A stretch of DNA of 64,000 bases from Salidesulfovibrio onnuriiensis (GTDB lineage: Bacteria; Desulfobacterota; Desulfovibrionia; Desulfovibrionales; Desulfovibrionaceae). Position 1 is the first letter of the stretch; the number at the start of each line of letters is the position of its first letter. The DNA lies in assembly GCF_008001235.1 (NCBI RefSeq), contig NZ_CP040751.1:3041501-3105500 (forward strand), read 5' to 3'. Positions 34,095 to 43,821 of this stretch are shown here, piece by piece. The notes under the pieces are model-generated. The model was not told the DNA's origin. It made no database searches and saw only the letters and a list, made by a program, of their open reading frames with translations. The position numbers and the translations under genes were made by a program.

Positions 34095-37012
34095 CGGCAA
34101 AACAGAGGGTAAAAGACCTGGCGGAAGAGCTCGGTCTTAACAACAAGGACATTCTTCAACACCTCCGCGAGATCGGTGTGCAGGCCAAGAGCCTCATGAG
34201 CACCGTGGACGAAGAGGATGTTGCCACGCTCAAGGCAGCGCTCAAGGGCGAGGGCCCCAAGACCGAAGTGGTGCGCCGCGAGGTGCAGCCCGGTGTCATC
34301 GTGCGCCGCAGAAAGACCAGCCGCAAGGCCGCAAAGGCCGAGGAATCCCCAGTGGAAGAAACTCCCGCCGTGGAGGAAGCGGCTGCCGAAGCTCCGGCCC
34401 CGAAAGTAGAAAAGGCCCCTGAAAAGCCTGTCGAGGAAACGGCCGCCCCCGCTGCAGAAGAAACCCCCGAAGCCAAAGAAAAGCCGAAGAAAGACGCCGC
34501 GAAATCCCCCGCCAAGAAAGCGGCCGAAAAAGAAGAATTCAAGGGTGCACGCATCGTGAAGCCCGCTCCGTCCGCGCAGCCCGCCCCCGAGGCTGAAAAG
34601 CAAGAAACGCCGGCCGAAGAACCCGCCGTCGAAACCAAGGCCGAAGCCGTCACGGAAAAAACCGAAGAAAAGGCCGCGGAAAAGGAACAGGACAAGGCGG
34701 AAGCCAAGGCAGAGACCAAGACCGAGGTCGCGGAAGAGCCTGCACCGGAAAAGAAGGCCGCCAAGGAAGAAGCTCCCAAGGCCGACGACAAGAAGAAGAA
34801 AAAGAAAAAAAAGAAGGAGCCGGAAGCTCCCAAGGTCAAGATTATTTCCATGCCCGACCCGGAAGAGGTCGCACGCCGCGAAGCCCAGAAGGCCGTTGAG
34901 GAAATGAGCGCCGCCAACCGTCGGGGTCCGCGCAACGGCGCCCCCGGACGTGGCCCGCGCAACGGCGCTCCCGGTCGCGGACCGGCTGCGGGCGCTCCCG
35001 GCCGTGGCCCTGCTGGCGCCGCACCCGGACGTGGCGCTGCTCCCGGAACCGCCCCCACACCGGAGGCGGACGGACGCAGCCGCAAGAAGCGCAAGAAGGA
35101 CCGTAGGGTCGTGGAATTCTCCAACGACGGTCCTCGCGGCGGACGCGAACGCGAATTCGACTCTCCCGGCGGCCGCGGCAAAAAGGGCAAAAGGGGCCGC
35201 AGGGGCGCTCCCCAGGCCATCAAGCCCGAAGCCACCGCCGCTCCCATGAAGGCGGCCAAGCGCAAGATCAAGTTCAACGAGGCCATCCGTCTGTCCGACA
35301 TGGCCCACCAGATGGGCACCAAGGCCCAGGACCTGATCAAGGCCCTGTTCGGGCTCGGCGTCATGGCCACCATCAACCAGTCCCTGGACCTGGACACCAC
35401 CACCCTGCTCGCCTCCGAGTTCGGTTATGAAGTGGAAAACGTGTCCTTTGACGAACAGGAATTCCTGATCCCGGCCGAAGCGGACAAGCCCGAAGAGCTC
35501 AAGCCGCGTCCGCCGGTGGTCACCATCATGGGTCACGTCGACCACGGCAAGACCTCCCTGCTGGACGCCATCCGCCAGACCAACGTCACCGACGGCGAGG
35601 CAGGCGGCATCACCCAGCACATCGGCGCATACCACGTCAAGACCAACCGGGGCGAAGTGGTCTTCCTGGATACCCCGGGCCACGAAGCGTTCACCACCAT
35701 GCGTATGCGCGGGGCCCAGGTCACCGACATCGTCATCCTGGTGGTCGCCGCCGACGACGGCGTCATGGACCAGACCCGCGAGGCCATCGCCCACTCCAAG
35801 GCGGCGGGCGTGCCCATCGTGGTTGCCGTGAACAAGATTGACAAGGAAGGCTCCAACCCGGACAACGTCAAGCGCGAACTGGCCGAACAGGGCCTCATTC
35901 CCGAAGACTGGGGCGGCGAAACCATCTTCGCCCACGTCTCCGCAAAGATGCGCACGGGCCTGGACGAACTGCTGGAGATGATTCTGCTTCAGGCCGAAGT
36001 GCTCGAACTCAAGGCCAACCCGGACAAGCCCGCCCGCGGCCACATCGTGGAAGCGAAGCTGGACAAGGGTCGCGGCCCGGTGGGCACCATGCTCATTGCC
36101 GAGGGCACCATCGCCCAGGGCGACAGCTACGTCTGCGGCGTGCACCACGGCAAGGTCCGGGCCATGTTCAATGACCAGGGCAAGAAGATCAAGAAGGCCG
36201 GACCGGCAATCCCTGTTGAAATCCAGGGCTTTGACGGCATTCCCGAGGCCGGTGACGAACTCATCGTGGTGGCCGACGAAAAGGTCGCCCGCCGTATTGC
36301 CCAGACCCGCATGCAGAAGCAGCGCGAAAAGGAACTGGCAGGCAAGTCCAAGGTCACCCTGGAATCCTTCCTGGCGTCCCGCCCCAACGAAGAGGCCCAG
36401 AACCTCAACCTCATCCTCAAGGCGGACGTGCAGGGCTCCCTGGAAGCTGTCACCGAGGCGCTCAACAAGCTCAGCACCGACGAAGTCAAGATCCAGGTGG
36501 TGCACGGCGGCGCCGGCGCAATCACCGAATCCGACATCCTGCTGGCGGGCACTTCCGAGGCCATCATCATCGGCTTCAACGTACGCCCGAACCTGAAGGT
36601 CAAGGAAATCGCCGAGCAGGAGAACGTGGAAATCCGTTTCTACGACATCATCTACAAGCTGGTGAACGAGGTGAAGGACGCAATGAGCGGCATGCTGGCC
36701 CCGGACATCGAGGAAGTCTACCTCGGCCAGGCCGAAGTCCGCGACACCTTCAGCGTGCCCAAGGTGGGCGTGGTTGCCGGTTGCGCCGTTCTCGACGGCA
36801 AGATGACCCGCAACGCCAAGGTGCGCCTGCTGCGCGGCGGCGTGGTCACCTACACCGGCGAGCTGGCTTCCCTGCGTCGCTTCAAGGACGACGTCAAGGA
36901 AGTGGCCAAGGGCTTTGAATGCGGCATGGGCCTTGAGAAGTTCAACGACATCAAGGTGGGCGACATCATTGAAGCCTTCGAGCTCAAGGAAGTTGCCCGT
37001 ACCATCGACTAG
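34091..37012 (+). CDS. infB: Translation initiation factor IF-2
   Basis: GTPase that brings initiator tRNA to the 30S subunit. ATG 34091 overlaps the ylxR stop (ATGA); 973 residues. An N-terminal IF2_N ([27 protein letters not shown], about 4-30) is followed by a very long Ala/Glu/Lys linker (50-270), four GAPGRGP-type repeats near 275-325, a second IF2_N ([31 protein letters not shown] near 395-425), then the GTPase: GHVDHGKTS near 479, [12 protein letters not shown], and domains II-IV ([38 protein letters not shown]). Confidence 0.97.
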   Translation: MTAKQRVKDLAEELGLNNKDILQHLREIGVQAKSLMSTVDEEDVATLKAALKGEGPKTEVVRREVQPGVIVRRRKTSRKAAKAEESPVEETPAVEEAAAEAPAPKVEKAPEKPVEETAAPAAEETPEAKEKPKKDAAKSPAKKAAEKEEFKGARIVKPAPSAQPAPEAEKQETPAEEPAVETKAEAVTEKTEEKAAEKEQDKAEAKAETKTEVAEEPAPEKKAAKEEAPKADDKKKKKKKKKEPEAPKVKIISMPDPEEVARREAQKAVEEMSAANRRGPRNGAPGRGPRNGAPGRGPAAGAPGRGPAGAAPGRGAAPGTAPTPEADGRSRKKRKKDRRVVEFSNDGPRGGREREFDSPGGRGKKGKRGRRGAPQAIKPEATAAPMKAAKRKIKFNEAIRLSDMAHQMGTKAQDLIKALFGLGVMATINQSLDLDTTTLLASEFGYEVENVSFDEQEFLIPAEADKPEELKPRPPVVTIMGHVDHGKTSLLDAIRQTNVTDGEAGGITQHIGAYHVKTNRGEVVFLDTPGHEAFTTMRMRGAQVTDIVILVVAADDGVMDQTREAIAHSKAAGVPIVVAVNKIDKEGSNPDNVKRELAEQGLIPEDWGGETIFAHVSAKMRTGLDELLEMILLQAEVLELKANPDKPARGHIVEAKLDKGRGPVGTMLIAEGTIAQGDSYVCGVHHGKVRAMFNDQGKKIKKAGPAIPVEIQGFDGIPEAGDELIVVADEKVARRIAQTRMQKQREKELAGKSKVTLESFLASRPNEEAQNLNLILKADVQGSLEAVTEALNKLSTDEVKIQVVHGGAGAITESDILLAGTSEAIIIGFNVRPNLKVKEIAEQENVEIRFYDIIYKLVNEVKDAMSGMLAPDIEEVYLGQAEVRDTFSVPKVGVVAGCAVLDGKMTRNAKVRLLRGGVVTYTGELASLRRFKDDVKEVAKGFECGMGLEKFNDIKVGDIIEAFELKEVARTID

Positions 37013-37032
37013 CCGGCATATAATAACAGCAC

Positions 37033-37067
37033 ACGGGCGGTTCGGCGTATCCGGGCCGCCCGTATTT
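37033..37067 (+). terminator. Terminator-like hairpin between infB and the DUF503 gene
   Basis: ACGGGCGG (37033-37040) pairs with CCGCCCGT (37056-37063), followed by ATTTT. It lies 20 bp after the infB stop within an otherwise tight operon, so it probably attenuates rather than stops transcription. Confidence 0.6.
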
Positions 37068-37082
37068 TGATAGAAAAAGACC

Positions 37083-37376
37083 ATGATCATCGGCGTGCTC
37101 TCCCTGGAATTCCGGCTGCACGGAAACGATTCCCTCAAGGGCAAGCGCAAGGTGGCCAAAAGCCTCAAGCAGAAGATCCGCAACAAGTTCAATGTGGCGG
37201 TGAGCGAGGTGGAGGCCCAGGATGTGCACCAGAAGCTGGTGCTTGCCGTGGTCACGGTCGCCAACGAGACGGCCAAGGTCGAGTCGCGCCTTGCCAAGGT
37301 ACTCGGTATGGTGGAGGACATAGCGCCAGCGGAATTGGTGCACTGCTCCACCGAAGTCTTCAGCGACCAAGGATAA
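37083..37376 (+). CDS. DUF503 (YlxP-like) family protein
   Basis: A 97-residue protein of the YlxP/DUF503 family, common between infB and rbfA. Marks: IGVLSLEFRLHGNDSLKGKRKVAKSLKQKIRNKFNVAVSEVE (2-44) and LVLAVVTVANETAKVESRLAKVLGMVE. A ferredoxin-like small alpha/beta fold is likely. Role unknown; position implies 30S maturation or initiation. Weak SD; rbfA starts 4 bp after its stop. Confidence 0.88.
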   Translation: MIIGVLSLEFRLHGNDSLKGKRKVAKSLKQKIRNKFNVAVSEVEAQDVHQKLVLAVVTVANETAKVESRLAKVLGMVEDIAPAELVHCSTEVFSDQG

Positions 37377-37380
37377 GCTT

Positions 37381-37731
37381 ATGAAAATTTCCGGACGCAG
37401 ACGCGCCTCCCGACTGGGCGACCTCATCCTCCGCGAGCTGAGCACCATGCTCGTGCAGGAGGTTCAGGATCCCCGGCTGGAGTTCGTCACCCTCTCCGCA
37501 ATACGCATGAACGTGGACATGACCGTGGCCGAGGTGTTCTACACCTGCGGCGCGGGATCGGACAAGGAAGGCGCCGAGGCCGCCCTGCGCAAGGCGGGCG
37601 GATTCATGCGCTCGCAGCTGGGCCGCCGCATCAAGGTGCGGGTGGTTCCCGAGCTGCGCTTCATGTACGACGATTTCCTGGAGAACATGGTCTATGCCAA
37701 GCCCGCTGCAGACAATAGCGAAAATTCTTAG
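37381..37731 (+). CDS. rbfA: Ribosome-binding factor A
   Basis: Late 30S maturation factor. 116 residues with the KH-like core: RRASRLGDLILRELSTMLVQEVQDPRLEFVTLSAIRMNVDMTVAEVFYT (about 7-55) and MRSQLGRRIKVRVVPELRFMYDD. The 3' end overlaps the nrnA start by 38 bp. SD AAGGA. Confidence 0.95.
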   Translation: MKISGRRRASRLGDLILRELSTMLVQEVQDPRLEFVTLSAIRMNVDMTVAEVFYTCGAGSDKEGAEAALRKAGGFMRSQLGRRIKVRVVPELRFMYDDFLENMVYAKPAADNSENS

Positions 37732-38662
37732 GGAGGAAGACCACTTCCTGGTGGCCTCCCACTTCAATCCCGACGGCGACGCCATCGGTTCCCTTGCCGC
37801 CGTGGGCCACATCCTGGCCTCGCTGGGCAAGACCTTCACCCTGTACAATCCCTCGGGCCTGCCCGCCAAATTCCAGTGGCTGGACATCCCGGGCGAGGTG
37901 CACGAGATCCTTCCCGACGACATGCCCGCCTGGACCATCATCCTGGACAGCGGCAGCCCGGAACGCACGGGCCTGGAAATGGTCTCGCGCATGGACGAAA
38001 CCAGGGTCATCAGCATCGATCATCACCTGGGCAACCCGGAGTTCGGCGAAGTCAACTGGGTGGATGTCCGGGAGCCGGCAGTGGGCTCCATGATCGCCCT
38101 TCTGGCCGACGAGCTGGAAATTCCCCTGACCGGGTCCCTGGCCGAATCCGTCTACCTGGCGGTCTCCACGGACACAGGGTTCTTCACCTACGGCTCCACC
38201 ACCCCGGAATGCCTGGAACTGGTGGCCCGGCTCCTGCGCGACGGCCTGGACATGTCCGCCGTGAACACCAGGATCACCAAGACCTGGTCCATTGAACGCC
38301 TGCGCCTGTGGAGCGAGGTCATAGACACGGTGGAACTGCACATGGACGGCCAGGTGGGCGTGGCCGCCGTGACCGCCGAGATGCTGGAACGCACCGGCAC
38401 CAAGGCCGGGGACACCGAGAACATCATCAATTTCGTACGCCGCCTCGAAAGCGTGCGCGTGGCCGCCATCCTGCGCGAGGAAGGCCCGGACACCTACAAG
38501 TTCAGCCTGCGCTCCTACGGCGCGGACAACGTGCAGGAAGTGGCCGCCCAGTTCGGCGGCGGCGGGCACAAGAACGCCGCGGGCGGGGCCATCCAGGCTC
38601 CCCTGGACGAAGCCAAGGAACTGCTGGTGCGCTGCATCGGCGAAACCGTGGGGCTGAAATAA
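37694..38662 (+). CDS. nrnA: DHH-family phosphoesterase (NrnA-type oligoribonuclease / pAp phosphatase)
   Basis: Degrades nano-RNA and, in characterised relatives, 3'-phosphoadenosine-5'-phosphate. 322 residues: DHH domain with SHFNPDGDAIGS near 22-33, ILDSGSPERTG, ISIDHHLGN (DHH) near 110-118, and VSTDTGFFTYGSTTPECL; DHHA1 domain with RVAAILREE and the GGGGHKNAAGGAI nucleotide loop near 291-303. It overlaps rbfA by 38 bp and truB starts at the next base after its stop. Confidence 0.93.
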   Translation: MPSPLQTIAKILREEDHFLVASHFNPDGDAIGSLAAVGHILASLGKTFTLYNPSGLPAKFQWLDIPGEVHEILPDDMPAWTIILDSGSPERTGLEMVSRMDETRVISIDHHLGNPEFGEVNWVDVREPAVGSMIALLADELEIPLTGSLAESVYLAVSTDTGFFTYGSTTPECLELVARLLRDGLDMSAVNTRITKTWSIERLRLWSEVIDTVELHMDGQVGVAAVTAEMLERTGTKAGDTENIINFVRRLESVRVAAILREEGPDTYKFSLRSYGADNVQEVAAQFGGGGHKNAAGGAIQAPLDEAKELLVRCIGETVGLK

Positions 38663-39607
38663 ATGGCACGCAGGCGCAAATTCACGCGCAGCAAGGAACA
38701 GCTTGACGGCATCCTGATCCTGGACAAGCCCTCGGGGCCGACCTCGGCGGACTGCCTGAACGACATCAAGCACCAGCTCAAGCAATACAAGATCGGCCAT
38801 GCCGGAACCCTGGACCCCCTGGCCCAGGGAGTGCTCCTGGTCATGCTCGGCCAGGCAACGAAGCTCGGGCCGTATCTGACCAGCAAGGAAAAAATATACC
38901 GGGGCACGCTGAAGCTCGGAATCTCCACGGATACCTATGATATTCAAGGAGAAATAACCTCTGAGAAGCCCGTCGAGGTCTCGGCGGACACTGTGGCGGG
39001 CGAAATTGTTGCCTGGAAAGAGTTGACAGAACAGGAAGTTCCGGCCTATTCGGCGGCCAAGCATAAGGGAAAAGCCCTTTATGAACTTGCCCGCGAAGGC
39101 AAGGAAACACCGGTCAAGATAAAGACCATCGATATTTCTCATGCGGAAGCGCTGGATGTAAGTCTCCCGGACGCGGAATTCAGGGTTAGGTGCTCGGCTG
39201 GCACCTATATACGGTCCCTGGTCCACAGCTTGGGGATACGACTTGGATGCGGCGCTACTCTGACAAGCCTCATCCGCGAGGCAAGCGAGCCCTTTGAGCT
39301 CTCCCGGGCGCACAGCCTGGAGGAAGTGCTCAAGGAACCAGAACGGCTTTCGGAACGGGTCATCCCCATTCCGGACGCCCTGCCCCACTGGCCCCGGTTC
39401 ACCATTGCCGGCCAGCTCATAGACCTCGTCAAGAACGGGGCCTGGCTGCCGGTCAATGCCAATCCCGGGGAACTGCTCTGGGGCAAGCCCGGAGACCGGG
39501 CCATGCTCATGGACACGGAAGGAAACGCCCTGGCCCTGGTGGAAGCCAAGCCTCAGGGCGATGAACTGAAGTGGTCCATACTTCGCGGACTATGGCAGAA
39601 CGAGTAG
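38663..39607 (+). CDS. truB: tRNA pseudouridine-55 synthase
   Basis: Makes pseudouridine 55 in the T loop of tRNAs. 314 residues. [15 protein letters not shown] near 16-30, the catalytic Asp51 in [34 protein letters not shown] near 73-90, [21 protein letters not shown], and [34 protein letters not shown]-terminal extension of about 70 residues follows. Starts right after the nrnA stop. Confidence 0.95.
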   Translation: MARRRKFTRSKEQLDGILILDKPSGPTSADCLNDIKHQLKQYKIGHAGTLDPLAQGVLLVMLGQATKLGPYLTSKEKIYRGTLKLGISTDTYDIQGEITSEKPVEVSADTVAGEIVAWKELTEQEVPAYSAAKHKGKALYELAREGKETPVKIKTIDISHAEALDVSLPDAEFRVRCSAGTYIRSLVHSLGIRLGCGATLTSLIREASEPFELSRAHSLEEVLKEPERLSERVIPIPDALPHWPRFTIAGQLIDLVKNGAWLPVNANPGELLWGKPGDRAMLMDTEGNALALVEAKPQGDELKWSILRGLWQNE

Positions 39608-39675
39608 CCCACGCACCGGAAAGACTGAATCGGCACTTCTTGTTTACAGAACCATTTAAACAGGAGGATAACGCT

Positions 39676-39945
39676 GTGGTTATGACTACCGAAGCCAAAC
39701 AACAGATCATTGACGAGTACAAGACGCACGAAGGCGACACGGGTTCTCCCGAGGTGCAGGTTGCCCTGCTCACCGAACGGATCAGCTACCTGACCGAGCA
39801 CTTCAAGTCTCACAAAAAGGACTACCACTCCCGCACCGGCCTGCTGAAACTGGTCGGCCAGCGCAGGAAGCTCCTCAACTACCTGAAGGGCAAAGATATC
39901 CAGCGTTACCGCGATCTGATCGCACGCCTGGGTCTGCGCAAGTAG
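39676..39945 (+). CDS. rpsO: 30S ribosomal protein S15
   Basis: Primary-binding protein of the 30S platform. The upstream-open frame starts at 39571, but AGGAGG at 39662-39667 fits GTG 39676 (8-bp spacing) better than ATG 39682 (14 bp), and the GTG start gives exactly 89 residues, as in E. coli. Body: [67 protein letters not shown]. Followed by a G/C hairpin and then pnp. Confidence 0.96.
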   Translation: MVMTTEAKQQIIDEYKTHEGDTGSPEVQVALLTERISYLTEHFKSHKKDYHSRTGLLKLVGQRRKLLNYLKGKDIQRYRDLIARLGLRK

Positions 39946-39964
39946 TCCACACAATTGTACCAAG

Positions 39965-39990
39965 CGGGGGAGGCACATGTCTCCCCCGTT
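39965..39990 (+). terminator. Hairpin between rpsO and pnp
   Basis: CGGGGGAG (39965-39972) / CTCCCCCG (39981-39988) around an 8-base loop, 20 bp after rpsO. There is no U-run, so it is either a partial terminator or an mRNA-processing/stability element, as found between rpsO and pnp in enterics. The next 166 bp to pnp contain further GC-rich pairing (AAGCCGGCTAACAGGCCGGGG region) suited to an autoregulatory leader. Confidence 0.55.
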
Positions 39991-40156
39991 GCATATTACT
40001 AACAGCCGAAGCCTTGCAGGCTTGACCCCGAAATAGAGGATTAGTTGGCTGCGGAAGGCGTTTTTGAAGCCCCTTTAAAAGCTCCTCCCCAAGCCGGCTA
40101 ACAGGCCGGGGATCCCGCAAGGCCAAGGCCCAAACCAGCTTTGTGAGGATACTTAC

Positions 40157-42379
40157 ATGCTTAAACCTTTTGACAAGACCAGTCTGACCACCTCGGTCGG
40201 CAATCTCGACATCACCATCGAAACAGGCAAGCTGGCCAACCAGGCCAGCGGCGCGGTTACCATCAGCTCCGGCGGCACCGTCGTGCTGGTCACCGCCTGC
40301 ACCCAGCCCCTGGAAATCGACCGCGGATTCTTTCCGCTGACCTGCAACTATCAGGAAATGGCTTACGCTGCGGGCCGCATTCCCGGCGGTTACTTCCGCC
40401 GCGAAGTGGGCCGTCCGTCCGAGCGCGAAACCCTGGTTTCCCGCCTCATCGACAGGCCCATCCGCCCGCTGTTCACCAAGGGCTTCGCCGACGAAGTTCA
40501 GGTCATCGCCACGGTTCTTTCCGCAGACAAGCACGTCAACCCGGACGTCCTGGCCCTGACTGGCGCATCCGCCGCCCTGCACATCTCCAAGATGCCCTTT
40601 GAAGGCCCCATCGCCGGCGCACGCGTGGGTTACGTGAACAACGAGTTCGTGCTCTACCCCACCTACAAGGGCATTGCCGAGGAAAGCAGCCTGAACCTGA
40701 TCTTCGCAGCCTCCCGCGACGCCATCGTCATGGTGGAAGGCGGCGGTGAGTTCGTCTCCGAAGACCTGGTCGCCGACGCCCTGGAATGGGGCCACGAGCA
40801 GATCATGCCGCTGCTGGACATGCAGGACGAGCTGCGCGCCAAGGTTGGCCTCGAAAAGATCCAGGTGACCGCCCCGGAAAAGGACGAGGAACTGGCTTCC
40901 TACGTCGCCGAAATCATCACCGACGACCTCAAGGCCGCCCTGAGCACCCCCGAGAAGATGGCCCGCAAGGACGCCAAGTCCGCAGCCAAGGACAAGGCCA
41001 AGGAAGCCGTGGCCGAGAAGTTCCCCGAGGACGAAACCAAGCTGAAGCAGCTGGGCGACGTGATCGGCGACCTGGAAAAGAAGATCGTGCGCAATCGCAT
41101 CGTCACCGAGGGCACCCGCATCGACGGCCGCGACACCACCACGGTGCGTCCGCTGTCCGTGGAAGTCGGCGTACTGCCCATGACCCACGGCTCCGCCCTG
41201 TTCCGCCGCGGCGAAACCTCGGCCCTGGCTGTCGCCACCCTGGGTTCCACCCGCGACGAACAGCGCTTTGAGACCCTCATCGGCGAAGACACCAAGCGCT
41301 TCATGCTCCATTACAATTTCCCGCCGTACTGCGTGGGTGAAGCCCGCATGCTGCGCGCTCCGAGCCGCCGCGAAGTGGGCCACGGCGCCCTGGCCGAACG
41401 GGCCATCTCCCCGGTCCTGCCGGATCCGGAAGCCTTCCCGTTCACCATCCGCGCGGTCTCCGAAATTATGGAATCCAACGGTTCCTCCTCCATGGCCTCC
41501 GTGTGCGGCACCTCCCTGGCTCTCATGGACGCAGGCGTGCCCGTGAAGGCTCCGGTGGCCGGTATCGCCATGGGCCTGTGCAAGGAAGGCGACGAATACT
41601 TCGTGCTCACCGACATCCTCGGTGACGAAGACGCCCTGGGCGACATGGACTTCAAGGTGGCCGGCACCAGCCAGGGTATCACCGCCATCCAGATGGACAT
41701 CAAGATCAAGGGCATCCCGTCCGAAGTTCTGCGCCGCGCACTGGGCCAGGCCAAGGACGCCCGTCAGCACATCCTGGGCTCCATGGCCGAGTGCATCGAA
41801 GCCCCGCGCGAGGCTCTTTCCGAACTGGCCCCGCAGATGTGCGAAGTCTATGTGGATCCGGAAAAGATCCGCTCCATCATCGGACCCGGCGGCAAGAACA
41901 TCAAGGCCATCACCACCGAAACCGAGGCTACCATCGACATCGAGGATTCCGGCAAGGTCATGATCTTCGCCCCGACCCTCAAGTCCATGGAAGAAGCCAA
42001 GGCCCGCGTGGAATACTACGACCAGAAGCCGGAAATCGGTAAGAACTACCGCGGCATCGTGCGCAAGATCCTCGAGATCGGCGCCCTGGTGGAAATCCTC
42101 CCCGGCTGCGAAGGCATGCTGCACATTTCCCAGATGGACTTCGAGCGCATCGAAAAGGTGGACGACCTGCTCAAGCTCGGCCAGGAAGTGGAAGTGAAGT
42201 GCGTGGACCTGGAGCCGGGCGGACGCATCCGTCTCTCCCGCAAGGCATGGCTCATGGAGCAGGCCGGCCAGGAAGTGAACCTGGATGAGTTCAAGCGCCC
42301 CGCCGGCGGCGGCAGGGGCGGCGATCGCGGCGATCGTCGTGGCGGACGCGGCGGCGACCGTCGTGGCGGACGTCGCTAA
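40157..42379 (+). CDS. pnp: Polyribonucleotide nucleotidyltransferase (PNPase)
   Basis: Phosphorolytic 3'-5' exoribonuclease and degradosome-type enzyme. 740 residues: first RNase PH domain (about 10-145, with RPSERETLVSRLIDRPIRPLF), helical linker, second RNase PH domain (about 325-540; TRIDGRDTTTVRPLSVEVGVLP, GSALFRRGETSALAV, GEARMLRAPSRREVGHGALAERA), KH domain with IRSIIGPGGKNIKAI near 570, S1 domain (GKNYRGIVRKILEIGALVEI). It ends in an Arg/Gly-rich tail (GGRGGDRGDRRGGRGG) of about 30 residues. SD GAGGA. Confidence 0.97.
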   Translation: MLKPFDKTSLTTSVGNLDITIETGKLANQASGAVTISSGGTVVLVTACTQPLEIDRGFFPLTCNYQEMAYAAGRIPGGYFRREVGRPSERETLVSRLIDRPIRPLFTKGFADEVQVIATVLSADKHVNPDVLALTGASAALHISKMPFEGPIAGARVGYVNNEFVLYPTYKGIAEESSLNLIFAASRDAIVMVEGGGEFVSEDLVADALEWGHEQIMPLLDMQDELRAKVGLEKIQVTAPEKDEELASYVAEIITDDLKAALSTPEKMARKDAKSAAKDKAKEAVAEKFPEDETKLKQLGDVIGDLEKKIVRNRIVTEGTRIDGRDTTTVRPLSVEVGVLPMTHGSALFRRGETSALAVATLGSTRDEQRFETLIGEDTKRFMLHYNFPPYCVGEARMLRAPSRREVGHGALAERAISPVLPDPEAFPFTIRAVSEIMESNGSSSMASVCGTSLALMDAGVPVKAPVAGIAMGLCKEGDEYFVLTDILGDEDALGDMDFKVAGTSQGITAIQMDIKIKGIPSEVLRRALGQAKDARQHILGSMAECIEAPREALSELAPQMCEVYVDPEKIRSIIGPGGKNIKAITTETEATIDIEDSGKVMIFAPTLKSMEEAKARVEYYDQKPEIGKNYRGIVRKILEIGALVEILPGCEGMLHISQMDFERIEKVDDLLKLGQEVEVKCVDLEPGGRIRLSRKAWLMEQAGQEVNLDEFKRPAGGGRGGDRGDRRGGRGGDRRGGRR

Positions 42380-42402
42380 TCGGCGCAGCCCATAAAGCAT
42401 TC

Positions 42403-42433
42403 AAGGCGGCCTCTCCGGAGGTCGCCTTTTTTT
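42403..42433 (+). terminator. Terminator after pnp
   Basis: AAGGCGGCCTC (42403-42413) / GAGGTCGCCTT (42418-42428), loop TCCG, one G-U pair, then a T-run to 42433. Ends the rimP-pnp supercluster. Confidence 0.9.
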
Positions 42434-42503
42434 GTGTATTTTCTTGACCTGACCATGGCTTTATGGTCCAGCCTGGAACAAACACCTTTTACCGGAGACT
42501 GCC

Positions 42504-43370
42504 ATGAAAATGCCAAGACTGTACCCCCTGCTGCTGCTCTTGTTCCTCCTGCTGCCGCCCACCCATGCGGGAGCCGCCTCCCACTATCTGCCCGTGGACG
42601 GTGTTACCGTACACTACAAGACCATGGGCGCAGGCACGGACACCCTGTTCTTTGTGCACGGATTTTCCTGCGACACATCCGTGTGGAAGGATCAGTATCC
42701 CGCCTTCGAGGATTACAGGATCATCTCCATCGACCTGCCCGGTCACGGCATGAGCGGCTCGCCGCGCATCAAATACACGCAGCAGCGCTTTGCCGACGCC
42801 ATCAAGGCGGTCATGGACGCCGAAAGCGTGGACACCGCCCTTCTGGTGGTGCACAGCATGGGCTACCAGATCGCCCGCAAACTCTTCGATTCCTATCCGG
42901 GCAGCGTTTCCGGCATCAGCATCGTGGACGGGGCCTACTTCCCCGTGCCCCATGACGCCAAGGCCCGTGACCAGTTCCAGCGGGAGCTCTGGAACTTCGT
43001 CCGGATAACCAGCACCAATGAAACCATGGACGAATTCCTGGGCAACATGCGCAAGGACACCAGCTCCGAGGAAATCTCCCGTTTCTTCACCAAGCTGATG
43101 CTCTCGACGCCGGTGCATGTGCGCATCAGCACCATGCGGGATTTCTGCAACCTGGCCACCTGGAAGGAACATCCCCAGAGCGTTCCCGTACAGGCCGTCT
43201 ATGCCGTCACCCCCCACCTTTCTCCCGCGAACGAGCAATACCTGCGAACCCAGTTCCCGAACCTGGAGTACCACCAATGGGACGGCGTGGGGCACTTCCT
43301 GATGATGGAGCGGCCCGAGGAGTTCAACGGGTTGCTCCGGTCCTTCGCCCAAAAAGTCTACGGGCAATGA
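42504..43370 (+). CDS. Secreted alpha/beta-fold hydrolase
   Basis: A 288-residue hydrolase with a Sec signal peptide (LLLLLFLLLPPTHAGAA, cleavage near 25), so periplasmic or secreted. HG of the oxyanion hole at 52-53 (FFVHGFSCDTSVW), DLPGHGMSG near 78-86, nucleophile Ser118 in VVHSMGYQIARK, and catalytic His in WDGVGHFLMMERP near 270. The usual G-x-S-x-G lacks its first Gly (V-H-S-M-G). Substrate unknown; small-molecule ester or lactone hydrolysis is typical. Single gene between two terminators. Confidence 0.85.
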   Translation: MKMPRLYPLLLLLFLLLPPTHAGAASHYLPVDGVTVHYKTMGAGTDTLFFVHGFSCDTSVWKDQYPAFEDYRIISIDLPGHGMSGSPRIKYTQQRFADAIKAVMDAESVDTALLVVHSMGYQIARKLFDSYPGSVSGISIVDGAYFPVPHDAKARDQFQRELWNFVRITSTNETMDEFLGNMRKDTSSEEISRFFTKLMLSTPVHVRISTMRDFCNLATWKEHPQSVPVQAVYAVTPHLSPANEQYLRTQFPNLEYHQWDGVGHFLMMERPEEFNGLLRSFAQKVYGQ

Positions 43371-43393
43371 TGCAACCCACCTCTCCGCAAGCG

Positions 43394-43415
43394 AGCCGCC
43401 TCCGGGCGGCTTTCT
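43394..43415 (+). terminator. Terminator after the secreted hydrolase
   Basis: AGCCGCC (43394-43400) / GGCGGCT (43405-43411), loop TCCG, followed by TTCTT. Confidence 0.75.
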
Positions 43416-43821
43416 TGTACCCCACCAAAAATTCCCCTTAACGAGCACAAACGAACAATCTCACCATTTGCGCCAATAATTACCAATATTTGTTCACTAT
43501 CGAAGAGTATTAACCCCAATTTTCTTTCACAACCAACCATTTTTTTCGTTCAGCATCTTGTCAATTTATATCTAAACTGATATTTGAAACTATTGTTTTA
43601 TACAGGAGCAGCCCCGGTTCCATTGGCGCAACTCCCTCAGAACTTCATATTTATTTCTATTGAAATAAAGCAGATGCGTTAAAGCAACGCCCTGGCGTCC
43701 CTGTAACCTCTTCCCGAATCCGCGTCCGTGCAAACGTCGGCCCGGGAAGCAGGCAACCCTGCCCCCCAAAGTGTGTGTCTATAGTTTTTGCTGTCGTACA
43801 ACCAATGGAGGTGTGAGAACC
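43416..43821 (+). other. AT-rich, structured leader region of the lipase-like gene
   Basis: About 400 bp without a gene. 43440-43610 is strongly AT-rich, unlike its surroundings. Then come several hairpins: TTTATTTC (43650-43657) / GAAATAAA (43662-43669); ACGCC-CT-GGCGT near 43686-43697; CTTCCCG...CGGGAAG spanning about 43711-43750; GCAGG-CAAC-CCTGC near 43750-43763. The SD (GGAGGTG) is at 43807-43813. No riboswitch class could be matched. Likely a long 5' UTR. Confidence 0.5.

Noticed and set aside
34007..37351. A 1114-codon minus-strand open frame opposite infB, and similar long antisense frames at 46231-49545, 5007-7466 and 39875-42400
   Set aside because: They mirror genes with unmistakable motifs and have odd His/Gly/Leu-rich composition. 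They are a by-product of high GC and third-position bias.
43440..43821. Cyclic-di-GMP or cobalamin riboswitch in the lipase leader
   Set aside because: The conserved GCAAAGCC / GACGC and B12-box strings are absent; only generic hairpins are seen.
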